A stretch of 64,000 nucleotides of DNA. Origin: Corynebacterium minutissimum (GTDB lineage: Bacteria; Actinomycetota; Actinomycetes; Mycobacteriales; Mycobacteriaceae). Below, in pieces: positions 1 through 8,762 of the stretch. The stretch is from assembly GCF_000805675.1 (NCBI RefSeq), contig NZ_JSEF01000016.1, forward strand, positions 62,001 through 126,000, read 5' to 3'. Below the pieces are notes generated by a model. That model was not told the DNA's origin. It saw nothing but the letters and a program-made list of their open reading frames with translations, and searched no databases. How positions within the stretch are numbered: the stretch's first letter is position 1; every line of letters begins with the position of its first letter. A program made the position numbers and the translations under genes.

Positions 1-54
1 CTCTGCGCCTTTGCCGAAGGAAAGCTGATATTTGACAACAGTATCGCGGATTAG
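1..54 (+). CDS. 3' end of an upstream gene (partial)
   Basis: Frame 1 is open from the window edge and ends at TAG 52-54; the 17 visible residues read LCAFAEGKLIFDNSIAD. Base composition matches the AT-richer genes that follow, so it is probably the last gene of the same island. Nothing can be said about function. The 45 bp to the next start contain an AGGAAAG ribosome-binding-like stretch. Confidence 0.35.
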   Translation, partial: LCAFAEGKLIFDNSIAD

Positions 55-99
55 TTGATCCCTGTTTCCATTGAATCCGGTTAGGAAAGCTGAGACATT

Positions 100-537
100 A
101 TGCAATCAAACGGCAAGCTGACATATCTCACGGCTCTTATAGCGCACTTCATCTGTGCACTCGTGGGAGCCATCCTCGCTTTTGCTCAGCATTTGGAAAC
201 TGGTATTGGCTTCATCGCTATCGCCCTGGCTGTAGTGCCCGCCATCGGACATCTGCGTATGCGCCGCCAGCTTGCAGCCACGCGCACACTTATTTCCCAT
301 GAGCCTCCAGTTAGCGCCACTACCCAGGCACAGTACTTGCAACAAATTGAAGGTGCGCTGGTATCAACTCAATCGTTAATCAACAGTCTCGAATCTGCGC
401 AAACGCGACAAGACCAAGTCACAAACGAAACGAAGGCTGAGCTTCAGGAGCTCGCCCAACACGCAATGGCAGTCCACCGTGAAGCACGCCTTGCCCGCCT
501 TCTGAATGAAACAACCCGTAAAGAGCTCTCTCACTAA
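100..537 (+). CDS. small membrane protein with C-terminal coiled coil
   Basis: The protein has 145 residues. Two hydrophobic helices (about residues 8-29 and 34-52) are followed by a basic stretch (RMRRQ) and a long hydrophilic helical region rich in Q, E, A and L (about 75-145) that looks like a cytoplasmic coiled coil. I recognise no family. It is the first complete gene of an AT-richer cluster and its 3' end overlaps or abuts the glycosyltransferase-like gene downstream. By position it could anchor or scaffold the glycosyltransferases at the membrane; that is inference only. The start has a plausible AGGAAAG site about 10 bp upstream. Confidence 0.7.
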   Translation: MQSNGKLTYLTALIAHFICALVGAILAFAQHLETGIGFIAIALAVVPAIGHLRMRRQLAATRTLISHEPPVSATTQAQYLQQIEGALVSTQSLINSLESAQTRQDQVTNETKAELQELAQHAMAVHREARLARLLNETTRKELSH

Positions 538-2161
538 AGCACTTCCTATGCAAGAATCCTCGAACTATAGTGACGTCCTCCTACCTCAACCGACTTCGGT
601 TTTTATCCAATCCCAGCTAAATAACACCGCACAAAGCGCGGAAGGGGCATTCTCAGCTCCAATTTACGAGGATGGGATCACCTACGGTCATGTCGGTGAC
701 ATTATTGATTGCCTCAACCAGTCGTTTGATTCTGAATCAAACCTAAAAAACAAGCGCCTCATCCAAGAAGTCAAGAAGGATATTATTAAACGTGCAATCG
801 CCGATGTTTCGCACTCCCCCGAAAATCGCAAAGCTCTTTCCGATATCCTTCAAGCAAAACCTAACCGGGATATCCCTTGGCGTGAAGTCATCCCCGAGGC
901 TAAAGGAATAGCGTTTCTATATAATTTTTCACCATTTCAAGATACCGGGGCAACAGTCGCTTCAAAGCGCTTACGCAACTTTGAGACAACCTTCGATGTT
1001 GTTTCCTGCTCCTTTCTGCATCGAAAGAAACAGGACCTCTCCGTTGAGTGCATTGCTGAACCGTACATAGCATCAAAGCACTTTCTCCCTATTGCTCCCT
1101 CCTGGGCATCATGGGAACCGTTCAAAACTTTCGCGATTAAGGCATGCGACTACGCAGAGAAAAGAGTTTCCGCTGGCGCTTCGTATGCTGTACTGTACTC
1201 GCGGGCAATGTGGGCCCCCAGCATGTTTGCAGCCAAGCTATTCAAAGAGAATCACCCAGAGCTTCATTGGATCGCAGAGTTCTCAGATCCAATGTCCCTT
1301 GACGTCGAGGGGTTACCACGCGGCGGAAAGGTCCCGAAGGACGACTTGTCAGACAAGTTCATTCAAGAGCTGGAACAGGAATATCCCGAACTGAGTTGCT
1401 TGGAATTCTCTATCTTCTCCCTCGCGGAACACTTGGTGTACGCCTTCGCGGACGAAATTATGTTCACAAATTCGAACCAAATGAAAGAGATGGTCAGCCG
1501 GATTTCATGTCCATCCCTGCGAGAAAGAGTCGTAGAAAGAGCGGTCGTTTCTAATCATCCAACGCTGCCGCGCACATATTACCTTCGCGAGGACTCGGGT
1601 TACGAAGTCGACGAAGCTAAGCTGAACCTTGGCTACTTTGGTGAGTTCTATTCCAGTCGAAGCATCACCGAAGTGACTTCGGCAATACGAACACTTCCCG
1701 TGAAGCTTCGGGAGCGCGTACACCTTCATGTGTTTACGAACTTCATTCCGACGGGCCCAGGCAACCAACGCCCAAGAAATATGTCGAGAAAACAACACGA
1801 AAGCTATGTCCGCCGCGCGTACGAAGGTGTTGGTGCGGATGGAATCGAAGACCAAGTCTCATTCAACGCGTCGCTGCCTTACCTAAAGTTTTTGGCAACA
1901 ACTGAGAAACTCGACTACTTAATTGTCAACGACGCGAAAACCGGATCTCATCATAGTGTTAACCCTTTTCTTCCCTCTAAATGGAGCGACTACGCTGGAT
2001 CCTCTGCCAAGAGCTGGGGGTTCGTTGAACCAAATTCAATTTTGGCGTCTAAGCCGGTAACGGTTAAGTCACCCGTAGGAGATGCGCTCAATGCCCGAGT
2101 CGTGCTATGGGATTTAGTCGAGGAGAAATTTCCCGACCTTGCGAGCGATTTAAATGGCTAA
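506..2161 (+). CDS. glycosyltransferase-like protein (GT-B fold suspected)
   Basis: Up to 551 residues. There is no signal peptide or membrane segment. The middle reads like a GT4/GT-B enzyme: a Rossmann-like stretch around WIAEFSDP (a motif common before the acceptor loop), then NSNQMKEM and LNLGYFGEFY at the start of a probable C-terminal nucleotide-sugar domain. The usual E-x7-E donor motif is not obvious, so the donor is unknown. The longest frame begins at ATG 506 and overlaps the previous gene by 32 bp; ATG 548 would give a 10-bp gap, and neither has a clear ribosome-binding site. Its stop overlaps the next start by 8 bp, so the genes are probably one transcript. Confidence 0.65.
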   Translation: MKQPVKSSLTKALPMQESSNYSDVLLPQPTSVFIQSQLNNTAQSAEGAFSAPIYEDGITYGHVGDIIDCLNQSFDSESNLKNKRLIQEVKKDIIKRAIADVSHSPENRKALSDILQAKPNRDIPWREVIPEAKGIAFLYNFSPFQDTGATVASKRLRNFETTFDVVSCSFLHRKKQDLSVECIAEPYIASKHFLPIAPSWASWEPFKTFAIKACDYAEKRVSAGASYAVLYSRAMWAPSMFAAKLFKENHPELHWIAEFSDPMSLDVEGLPRGGKVPKDDLSDKFIQELEQEYPELSCLEFSIFSLAEHLVYAFADEIMFTNSNQMKEMVSRISCPSLRERVVERAVVSNHPTLPRTYYLREDSGYEVDEAKLNLGYFGEFYSSRSITEVTSAIRTLPVKLRERVHLHVFTNFIPTGPGNQRPRNMSRKQHESYVRRAYEGVGADGIEDQVSFNASLPYLKFLATTEKLDYLIVNDAKTGSHHSVNPFLPSKWSDYAGSSAKSWGFVEPNSILASKPVTVKSPVGDALNARVVLWDLVEEKFPDLASDLNG

Positions 2162-2711
2162 TCAATCGAACAAGAATTTAACAGCCCTTCTAGAGTCCTT
2201 AGGCAGAGCATCCACCCCCCAAGTGAAGCCAAACCGATTTGGTCTTTCCGCTGCGAGTTTTCTTGGGGCCGCAATGTTCCCAAGCGAGCCTGACTCTACT
2301 TTGTTACTCGGAACACAAGAAATGCTCAGCACCTGGCCAAAAAACAATAAGGTCGTTCTAGCTGTACCTGGGCTAATCAAGGAGCAAATCGTCGACCAAA
2401 ATTTTAGTCGGCTCGTGATCGACGAATCTGCGTTTCATCGTGGCCCTTGGATTGGGACTGACTCTGGTGGGCAAAGCCATCTCGCGTCTGAGCTCTTCGA
2501 AGCTGGTCGAGTAGCTCGTGGTACTGGCCGAGCTGTCTATTTTGTCCCGACCCCATCAAATGGACCTAGATTTGATAGCGCTTACATTCGGTCAACTTGC
2601 ACGGTAGATTTCTCGAATATTCCGGCAGAAGATCTGGAAGAAGGCGCCCCACAATCTGAAGTATGGGATTTTCTTTTGAAGTTGTTAGCCGATCGATACG
2701 GAATGAAATAA
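2154..2711 (+). CDS. hypothetical protein of the glycosyltransferase cluster
   Basis: 185 residues, soluble, no signal peptide. I do not recognise the family. Residues about 50-110 alternate short hydrophobic strands with loops (STLLLGTQ, KVVLAVPG, SRLVIDES), an alpha/beta pattern, and a motif GTDSGGQSHL follows. It starts inside the last codons of the upstream glycosyltransferase-like gene (8-bp overlap) and its TAA overlaps the ATG of the giant glycosyltransferase by one base (TAATG). Translational coupling suggests that it acts with these enzymes, perhaps as an accessory subunit; this is inference. Confidence 0.6.
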   Translation: MANQSNKNLTALLESLGRASTPQVKPNRFGLSAASFLGAAMFPSEPDSTLLLGTQEMLSTWPKNNKVVLAVPGLIKEQIVDQNFSRLVIDESAFHRGPWIGTDSGGQSHLASELFEAGRVARGTGRAVYFVPTPSNGPRFDSAYIRSTCTVDFSNIPAEDLEEGAPQSEVWDFLLKLLADRYGMK

Positions 2712-5700
2712 TGACTACACAAAACCTGCGTGCTTTGGTCGCATTAGATCTGGATATTTCTAGTGCTCTCAATCGGGCTTGGGCGAAGGGCCTTCTCTCT
2801 TTCTTTCACTCCGGCGGGGTAAGCATCGACTTTCTTTCTAGGAGTCCTGAACTTGGGGATTTTGAAGAGAGCATCGCCCCGCTCTGCGAGAGCGTTATTC
2901 CCGCACATCTCCATGTAGACGCCGAATCCATGGATAGGCACGGTGTTGCCCCACGCTATCGAGCTCGACAGGTCGTTGCTCTTGCAAATACCGACACCTA
3001 TGACTTTGTTCTTGTTCAGGGCCTGTGGCTCGGCAGATACGTTGCAGGAGGAAAATCTCTGCAGACAAAGCTTTGGACAATTTGTGACGATTTCCCCTAC
3101 TTGGACTCAACCCTGTCCCCCAAAGATCTCCAGCATATTGAAGTAATAGCTACAGGCTCCAAGCTCCTCCTCACTGGAAGCTCAAACCGGCGGAGCAAAA
3201 TTGAGTCGACGACGCCGAAGGCCACATCTAAGACCCGTCTTTTACCATCGTTTCATCTCGGCCTCGAACTCCATGATCCTCTAGATAACCCACCTAACGC
3301 CCGTGCCGGCATCCTTTATGACACTGTTGTTGGTTTAGACGCTCTATCCTCGATTGACTTCCGCTCAATTGCTTACGAGGCGATGCCTCTTAAGCACCCC
3401 CCGCGCATCACATTGGCAAGTGTTAATGATCCTAAGTCTCCTGAATTGCAGGAGACCCTAAGGAAGACAGGTCTGATAGACTACCCCGGTCTACAGCTAT
3501 GTGCCGAACCGGCAGTTTACTGCGATTATGTTGAGGGCTCCACCTTGTTGCTGACGCCATCAGGATTGACTAATCCTGCGTCTAGTTATTTTGCGCAGCT
3601 TTCAAAGACGATGGGCTTGACACGATGGTGGCCTAAATCTCCTAAGCCGAAGCTTTCCGATTTGTACGCTCCGCATTCCCCTATAAAATCAAATAAAACT
3701 GATTTTGTCTCCACACCTTGGTACGAAGTCTTCCAAAATGACATTGCGGATTACGCGCGAGTTCCCCGCAAAGAACACCCAACGAAGGTATTGTTGGCTG
3801 GAGCTGACTTCAAGTTTGCGGGCGATTTGGTTGATTCACTTATCCAACGCGCCGATATCGATCTTTGCGTCGATTTGTTTGAAGCTAACGCCAAACCCCA
3901 GCCAGAAAAGAGCAGCGCACTACTTCCTTGGGCGGACGTCGTAATTGCAGAATTCGCGTCTTACAATGCGATTTGGTACTCACAAAATTTGCTTCCGCAT
4001 CAAAAATTGATCGTACACCTCCACGGCTATGAACTCCTACAGCCATGGATCGACGAATTAGTATTGGAGAACTGCGACAAGATCGTCTTCGCTTCAAATT
4101 TCTACATGCAAAAGGCCATCGACATGAAAGGATGGCCAAAAGAAAAACTCCATGTAATTTCTAATTCAGTAAACTTCGCTGATTTGGACAGGACCAAGGT
4201 CAAGGAAGCCCGATTCCACATTGGATTAATCGGTATCGTTCCAATTCTTAAGCGGCCAGATCGCGCAATTTCGCTGTTAACTAAACTCCTTACAAGCGAT
4301 AGCCGATACGTCTTACACATTAAAGGTCACGTCCCTTGGGATTATGCGTGGGAGTGGAAAAAGGCAGCTCACCAAGACTCCTACCGGGCGTTCTATGCCT
4401 CTATCGCTAACAATCCTGATATTTTCTCTCGAATCGTTTTCGAGCCGTTTTCGCCGGATATCGGAAACTGGATGCAAAAGATTGGGTGGATGCTGTCACC
4501 TTCCTACCGCGAGACCTTTCACCTCTCCGCAATTGAAGGTGCTGCATCAGGAGCTATTCCGCTTGCGTGGAACAGAGAAGGCTCTGAAGAAATCATCGGT
4601 GCGGATTACAATTTTGCTGACACAAATTCAGTCGCAGAGTTCGTCATCTCTACCAACTGTTCTCCAGAAGCCTACGCTCTTGCCTCCGCGGAGGCTAAGG
4701 AATCAGTTAAACGCTATGACATCCCAGAGGTCAGAGCTAAATGGTTGAATCTGATCTTTAGTCTCGCCTCGGAGAAAACCTCTTTCTCTGAGAGAGAAAT
4801 AACGGTTCCACCACACGAACAGCAAGTAATCGACGAAGTTTTGACCGCCGCACACCACCGAGACTTCGACGGGGCACTCGGAATCCTTGACGACAATATC
4901 CCAATCACACGCGACTCTACTTCCCCGTTAAAACATGTTGAAATGTACTTTCGCGGTCTTTTAGCGCTCGATGAGTCACGTTTTAATCGTTTCCTCCCTA
5001 CAACAGCGAAAGGTACCGAGTTCCCGCAACCACAACAGTTCCTTTTGGTTCGTGGACCGGGACCGGCACCTGAATCCGCAATACGATCTGGATTGGTTCG
5101 GTATGAGACACTGATCGATATTTCAATTTTTCCAGCCGCTGAACAGGGACGAGAAGTAGCATCACAACAAGTTGATGCCAATGCCAACTCTCTGTCTTCC
5201 CGACTGCATATTCCCCGCCAGATTCGCTTTGATCGTGGCATACATTTTGCTAAATCACAGATCGTTCTCGATGCAGTTCAACAACAATTGACTGCAATCG
5301 TGGCGATGGGACCTTGGTGGATCGCCCTCCCCGCGCTTCTTGCAGCAGATCAACTTGGTCTGAAATGCGCATGGATTATTGATGATGCTGGAGTTTGGGA
5401 TGACATCGAGTTAACAAAGGACCAAGACCAAACGAACAACTACATCGCGCATACGGTTAAAAGTCTTTTTTACCGTGCAGATGTACGGCTCGCGACAGAG
5501 GCCTCTCTAACCGCTAATGCTCCAATCGAGGACGTCAGCGCATGCATCACGAAGGGCGAACCACATTCATCCGGCATTCGTTCTCTTTCCTGGAATGAAT
5601 TGCCTGAGTTTCTAACTGATTCCTCAAGCTCGAGTTCATCGAATCCAGAGCTAGGAGAGCTCGAGACGACGAGTACTAACGTTTCTATTTTTGTGATTTC

Positions 5701-6658
5701 TAGTTCCTCATTCATTTCCCGCGTTCAAAAGCTATATCCAAACGCTAAACGCCTTGAACCTGAAGATCTTCTAAAACCGGTGTCCCCCCTCAGTGATGCT
5801 GTCTTCGTCCACGATTCTGTTTTTGAGGAAGACGATTGGAAAGAATCTCTTACCCCAGTAGAGCCCGGACAATCCATCGCAATCAACAGCTTTTTTGATA
5901 AGTGCCGTGTGTCCGGTGTACCGTCCATTTTCATTCATAGCGATGATAGCGCCATAAGTTATGAGGAGATCAATGTCGCCCGAAAAGCTGACAACGTCTG
6001 TTCGCCTCGCCCAGACAATCTTACTGAGCTGTTGAAACTTCACCCTATCTCCGTAAAGAGCGTTCATCCCTGGATGGAAGCCGTCAGCCTAGATCTCGCA
6101 CTTAGTTGTGCGCTCCGAGGCGCTGGGGTTCCGGTGAAAGGTTCGCACGAGCGAACAATAACCAATGAGAACGCATTAGATGAATTCTCTGAATCGCGAA
6201 CTTCGCAAGAACTCGACGCAGAAAGTCAATTCGTTCCGCTTTTTGATAGCACGAACGACTCCATTACGGTGTATTTTCCGAGCAGTCAGGAACCTTATGC
6301 CCATGATTTTCTTCAAGCACAAGGACTGCCCGTTGACTGGATAATTCTCAAGCCAGTTTCTGATTCGGATGTCGCCACTTCAGCGGAGCTCTGTTCCGTG
6401 ATTCTGCAAGCTGCATTATCTTCTGACTCAAAAGGTTATGTATGTGCTCTTGCCTCCTTGCAGGATGCTCCGGCTCGAACCCTTCGCAGGCTCTGGGCTA
6501 ATGCATCACCCGAAGTTATCGTTAGACTTCTAGGCATTGATCACGAGCCACTGAACTCGGGACAGAATGTTCCATCATTAACATTGGGAGATTTGTTTGT
6601 GCCCGGAAATGTCAGAGGAAACTCTGAGAATAAAGCAACTTTGCGATTAGTAGAATAA
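2711..6658 (+). CDS. very large multidomain glycosyltransferase (GT4-type core)
   Basis: 1315 residues from ATG 2711, which overlaps the previous stop (TAATG); a longer frame begins at 2663. Three parts are visible. Residues 1-340 form a GT-B-like N-terminal unit (VLVQGLWLGRYVAGG, TICDDFPYLD). About 370-690 is a recognisable GT4 domain with HLHGYELLQPW, VFASNFYMQKA, VISNSVNFADL, LIGIVPILKRPDRA and SPSYRETFHLSAIEGAASG, where the final Glu fits the donor-binding E-x7-E region. About 720-1315 resembles another GT-B N-terminal half (VAMGPWWIALPALLAADQLG, WIIDDAGVWDD) and includes a seven-serine run. No membrane helix is visible. The likely role is assembly of a cell-surface glycan; donor and acceptor are unknown. 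Base composition is clearly lower in GC than in the genes from 6.8 kb on, which suggests horizontal transfer. Confidence 0.7.
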   Translation: MTTQNLRALVALDLDISSALNRAWAKGLLSFFHSGGVSIDFLSRSPELGDFEESIAPLCESVIPAHLHVDAESMDRHGVAPRYRARQVVALANTDTYDFVLVQGLWLGRYVAGGKSLQTKLWTICDDFPYLDSTLSPKDLQHIEVIATGSKLLLTGSSNRRSKIESTTPKATSKTRLLPSFHLGLELHDPLDNPPNARAGILYDTVVGLDALSSIDFRSIAYEAMPLKHPPRITLASVNDPKSPELQETLRKTGLIDYPGLQLCAEPAVYCDYVEGSTLLLTPSGLTNPASSYFAQLSKTMGLTRWWPKSPKPKLSDLYAPHSPIKSNKTDFVSTPWYEVFQNDIADYARVPRKEHPTKVLLAGADFKFAGDLVDSLIQRADIDLCVDLFEANAKPQPEKSSALLPWADVVIAEFASYNAIWYSQNLLPHQKLIVHLHGYELLQPWIDELVLENCDKIVFASNFYMQKAIDMKGWPKEKLHVISNSVNFADLDRTKVKEARFHIGLIGIVPILKRPDRAISLLTKLLTSDSRYVLHIKGHVPWDYAWEWKKAAHQDSYRAFYASIANNPDIFSRIVFEPFSPDIGNWMQKIGWMLSPSYRETFHLSAIEGAASGAIPLAWNREGSEEIIGADYNFADTNSVAEFVISTNCSPEAYALASAEAKESVKRYDIPEVRAKWLNLIFSLASEKTSFSEREITVPPHEQQVIDEVLTAAHHRDFDGALGILDDNIPITRDSTSPLKHVEMYFRGLLALDESRFNRFLPTTAKGTEFPQPQQFLLVRGPGPAPESAIRSGLVRYETLIDISIFPAAEQGREVASQQVDANANSLSSRLHIPRQIRFDRGIHFAKSQIVLDAVQQQLTAIVAMGPWWIALPALLAADQLGLKCAWIIDDAGVWDDIELTKDQDQTNNYIAHTVKSLFYRADVRLATEASLTANAPIEDVSACITKGEPHSSGIRSLSWNELPEFLTDSSSSSSSNPELGELETTSTNVSIFVISSSSFISRVQKLYPNAKRLEPEDLLKPVSPLSDAVFVHDSVFEEDDWKESLTPVEPGQSIAINSFFDKCRVSGVPSIFIHSDDSAISYEEINVARKADNVCSPRPDNLTELLKLHPISVKSVHPWMEAVSLDLALSCALRGAGVPVKGSHERTITNENALDEFSESRTSQELDAESQFVPLFDSTNDSITVYFPSSQEPYAHDFLQAQGLPVDWIILKPVSDSDVATSAELCSVILQAALSSDSKGYVCALASLQDAPARTLRRLWANASPEVIVRLLGIDHEPLNSGQNVPSLTLGDLFVPGNVRGNSENKATLRLVE

Positions 6659-6707
6659 TACCGAAGTCGAGGTTTGCACATCGCTAAAATCTTAGCCAAC
6701 GATTCGC

Positions 6708-6745
6708 GGTTGTCTGATCGTTCTACATAGAATGACGAGACAACC
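6708..6745. terminator. long hairpin between convergent genes
   Basis: GGTTGTCT at 6708-6715 pairs with AGACAACC at 6738-6745. Inside it, TCGTTCTA pairs with TAGAATGA with one G-T wobble, so the hairpin is about 16-18 bp with a 2-nt loop and a small internal mismatch. It lies between the end of the glycosyltransferase cluster (+) and the DUF1707 gene (-), as expected of a bidirectional terminator. No clear T tract follows. Confidence 0.5.
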
Positions 6746-6816
6746 ATTCCCTTCAAGCCCCTAATTGCTTTTACTCCTCGACCGTTGCGACTGGGTTAAG
6801 AATGGTGTCATATTGC

Positions 6817-7491
6817 TTATGGCAACCGCTTCACGACGTGCACATCCACCCCACCAAAGAGACTGAAGCAGTTCACAACGACTTCTGGGGCGCTGGCGGG
6901 TAGGTCGGCGGGGTCGGTGGCGCCTCTCTCGACCTTGATGTCGTGGCCGCCGAAAAGGCCTACGCCGCTGACGCGGACACGGAATCCTTCAGGAATCCAG
7001 ACATCGACGCCGCCGAATACTCCGACTGCGTTGATTGTGGTGAGGTCTTCCTGGAGTTCTGCCCCGCGCAGGTCCACCTCAGTGCCGCCGAAAATGCCCA
7101 TGGTGGTGTGGTGGGAAGCAATGGGCGTGTTACGGACTGTGGAGCCACCAAAGATGCCGAGGGACATGCTCTTCGCGCCGTGAACGGCGGGTTTAACTTG
7201 GGCTAGTGCCCGCTTCACGACTGGGGATCGCTCATGGTCGGCGCTAGCAGTGTGGAGTTCGTGGGCGCTGCGCTGCGGGACCTCATGTCCACCAAACAGC
7301 ACGTGTCCGGGGTCCTCGAGGAGGTCTGACACCAAGTCAAGCAGTTCGCCACGAGTTGTTGCTTCCGCACAGGCGTCGGAGCGTTCCTCAAATTCGGTGA
7401 CACTGAGTTGGCCCACTGCCATCGCATCGGCCAAGATTTGAGAAGTTGTGGTGCGCTGCGGAGTTGTGCACTTAATGTCGCGTGATTCCAT
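6817..7491 (-). CDS. DUF1707 domain plus LiaF-like C-terminal repeats
   Basis: 224 residues. Residues about 10-60 match a DUF1707 (SHOCT-like) domain: the family pattern of an initiator helix, then DAMAVGQLSVTEFEERSDACAEATTRGELLDLVSDL. After a linker, the C-terminal half (about 105-224) carries the beta-repeat of LiaF/YvqF-type cell-wall-stress proteins, with GIFGGST, GIFGGTEVDLRGAEL, GVFGGVDVWIPEGFRV, GLFGGHDIKV and SLFGGVDVHVV. There is no transmembrane helix. Such proteins are thought to sense or modulate envelope stress; the role here is inferred. It is convergent with the glycosyltransferase cluster and downstream of wecB on the same strand. Confidence 0.75.
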   Translation of the reverse strand: MESRDIKCTTPQRTTTSQILADAMAVGQLSVTEFEERSDACAEATTRGELLDLVSDLLEDPGHVLFGGHEVPQRSAHELHTASADHERSPVVKRALAQVKPAVHGAKSMSLGIFGGSTVRNTPIASHHTTMGIFGGTEVDLRGAELQEDLTTINAVGVFGGVDVWIPEGFRVRVSGVGLFGGHDIKVERGATDPADLPASAPEVVVNCFSLFGGVDVHVVKRLP

Positions 7492-7519
7492 ACCTTCATG
7501 TTACGTGGCGTCACGCATG

Positions 7520-7556
7520 ACTGTGCGGGAAAGCTCGGTAGTCTTCCCCGCGCAGT
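7520..7556. terminator. hairpin downstream of wecB
   Basis: ACTGTGCGGGAAAG pairs with CTTCCCCGCGCAGT across a 9-nt loop (14-bp stem, one mismatch, one wobble). It lies 7 bp beyond the wecB stop on the minus strand and upstream of the DUF1707 start. There is no T tract, so termination may be partial. Confidence 0.4.
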
Positions 7557-7562
7557 CTCAGG

Positions 7563-8720
7563 TTAGGCCTCGATATCGGGTGCGAAATCAGGGAGGCGCT
7601 CGCCCACGCCGAGAAGCTCAGCAATGGCTGCCACGGCGCGCTCAGCGCCCTTGCCATCGCCGTACGGGTTGACGGCGTTGGCCATGGCATCGTAGGCAGC
7701 GGAATCATCAAGAAGCAGCTTTGCTTCCGCCACGATAAGGCTACGGTTAGTGCCCACCAGCTTCACAGTGCCGGCGACAACGGCTTCGGGGCGCTCAGTG
7801 TTCTGGCGCATGACCAGAACGGGCTTGCCCAACGCCGGGGCCTCCTCCTGGACTCCACCGGAATCCGTCAAGATGATGGTGGCGCGGTCAAGCAGCTTGG
7901 TGAACTGGTCATATGGCAGCGGGTCTGTGATGATGACGTTAGGCAGGGACTCAACTTCTGGAAGGACTGCTTCGCGCACCTTCGGATTGAGGTGCAGCGG
8001 CAACGCAAAGTTGATGTCGGGGTAAGCCTCCGCCAAGTCCTTGACAGCGCCGCCGATTTCCTTCATGGCTTCGAGGTTCTCGCGGCGGTGGGTGGTGACC
8101 ACGACGAGGCGCTTGTCAGATGCTGCAGCCCCTTGCAGAGCAGAGTCCTCAAACTCGGTATCCCAGCTGGCGGCTTCCAGCAGTGCATCAATAACCGTAT
8201 TGCCAGTCACCGCGATGTCCTTGGAGCGAACGTTCTCGCGGCGGAGGTTCTCCATGGAGCCTGCCGTGGGCGCAAGGTGGAGTTCTGCGACCTGGCCAAT
8301 GAGTTTGCGGTTAGCCTCTTCCGGGAAAGGTGAGTGAATGTCACCGGTGCGCAGGCCAGCTTCCAAGTGCACGATCTTGACGCCACGGTGGAAACCTGCA
8401 AGCGCTGCCGCCATGGCAGTGGATGTATCGCCCTGAGAGATAATGACGTCGGGTTTCTCAGAATCGATAATTTCATCCAGGCCCTTAAGAGCGCGGGAGA
8501 CAATCTCATTCAGGCTCTGCCCGGGCTTCATCAGATGCAGGTCCAGCTTTGGCTCAATACCAAACATGGTGTTGACCTGCTCTAGCATCTCACGGTGCTG
8601 GCCCGTAGAAACAGCTACCGATTCGAAACGCTCGTCCTTCTCCAGCGCCTTGATGACCGGCGCCACCTTGATTGCTTCCGGGCGGGTTCCATACACGGTC
8701 ATAATCTTCGGCTTAGACAT
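7563..8720 (-). CDS. wecB: UDP-N-acetylglucosamine 2-epimerase (non-hydrolysing)
   Basis: 385 residues, the usual size. It interconverts UDP-GlcNAc and UDP-ManNAc for surface polysaccharide or linkage-unit synthesis in the cytoplasm. Visible landmarks are the N-terminal MTVYGTRPEAIKVAPVI loop, STGQHREML, the QGDTSTAMAAALAGF and VHLEAGLRTGD motifs with catalytic acidic residues, PFPEEANR, VTTHRRENL and LTDSGGVQEEAPALGKPVL. The ATG at 8720 has GAAGGA 5-6 bp upstream. Proximity to the glycosyltransferase cluster (convergent, about 1 kb away) fits a shared glycan pathway, but they are not one operon. Confidence 0.92.
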   Translation of the reverse strand: MSKPKIMTVYGTRPEAIKVAPVIKALEKDERFESVAVSTGQHREMLEQVNTMFGIEPKLDLHLMKPGQSLNEIVSRALKGLDEIIDSEKPDVIISQGDTSTAMAAALAGFHRGVKIVHLEAGLRTGDIHSPFPEEANRKLIGQVAELHLAPTAGSMENLRRENVRSKDIAVTGNTVIDALLEAASWDTEFEDSALQGAAASDKRLVVVTTHRRENLEAMKEIGGAVKDLAEAYPDINFALPLHLNPKVREAVLPEVESLPNVIITDPLPYDQFTKLLDRATIILTDSGGVQEEAPALGKPVLVMRQNTERPEAVVAGTVKLVGTNRSLIVAEAKLLLDDSAAYDAMANAVNPYGDGKGAERAVAAIAELLGVGERLPDFAPDIEA

Positions 8721-8762
8721 AAACTTCCTTCATTCTTACCGGGAGAGACTTTCTTTAAAAGT

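Noticed and set aside
7563..8720. wecB as part of the glycosyltransferase operon
   Set aside because: It is on the opposite strand, has normal GC and is separated by hairpins; only a pathway link is plausible.
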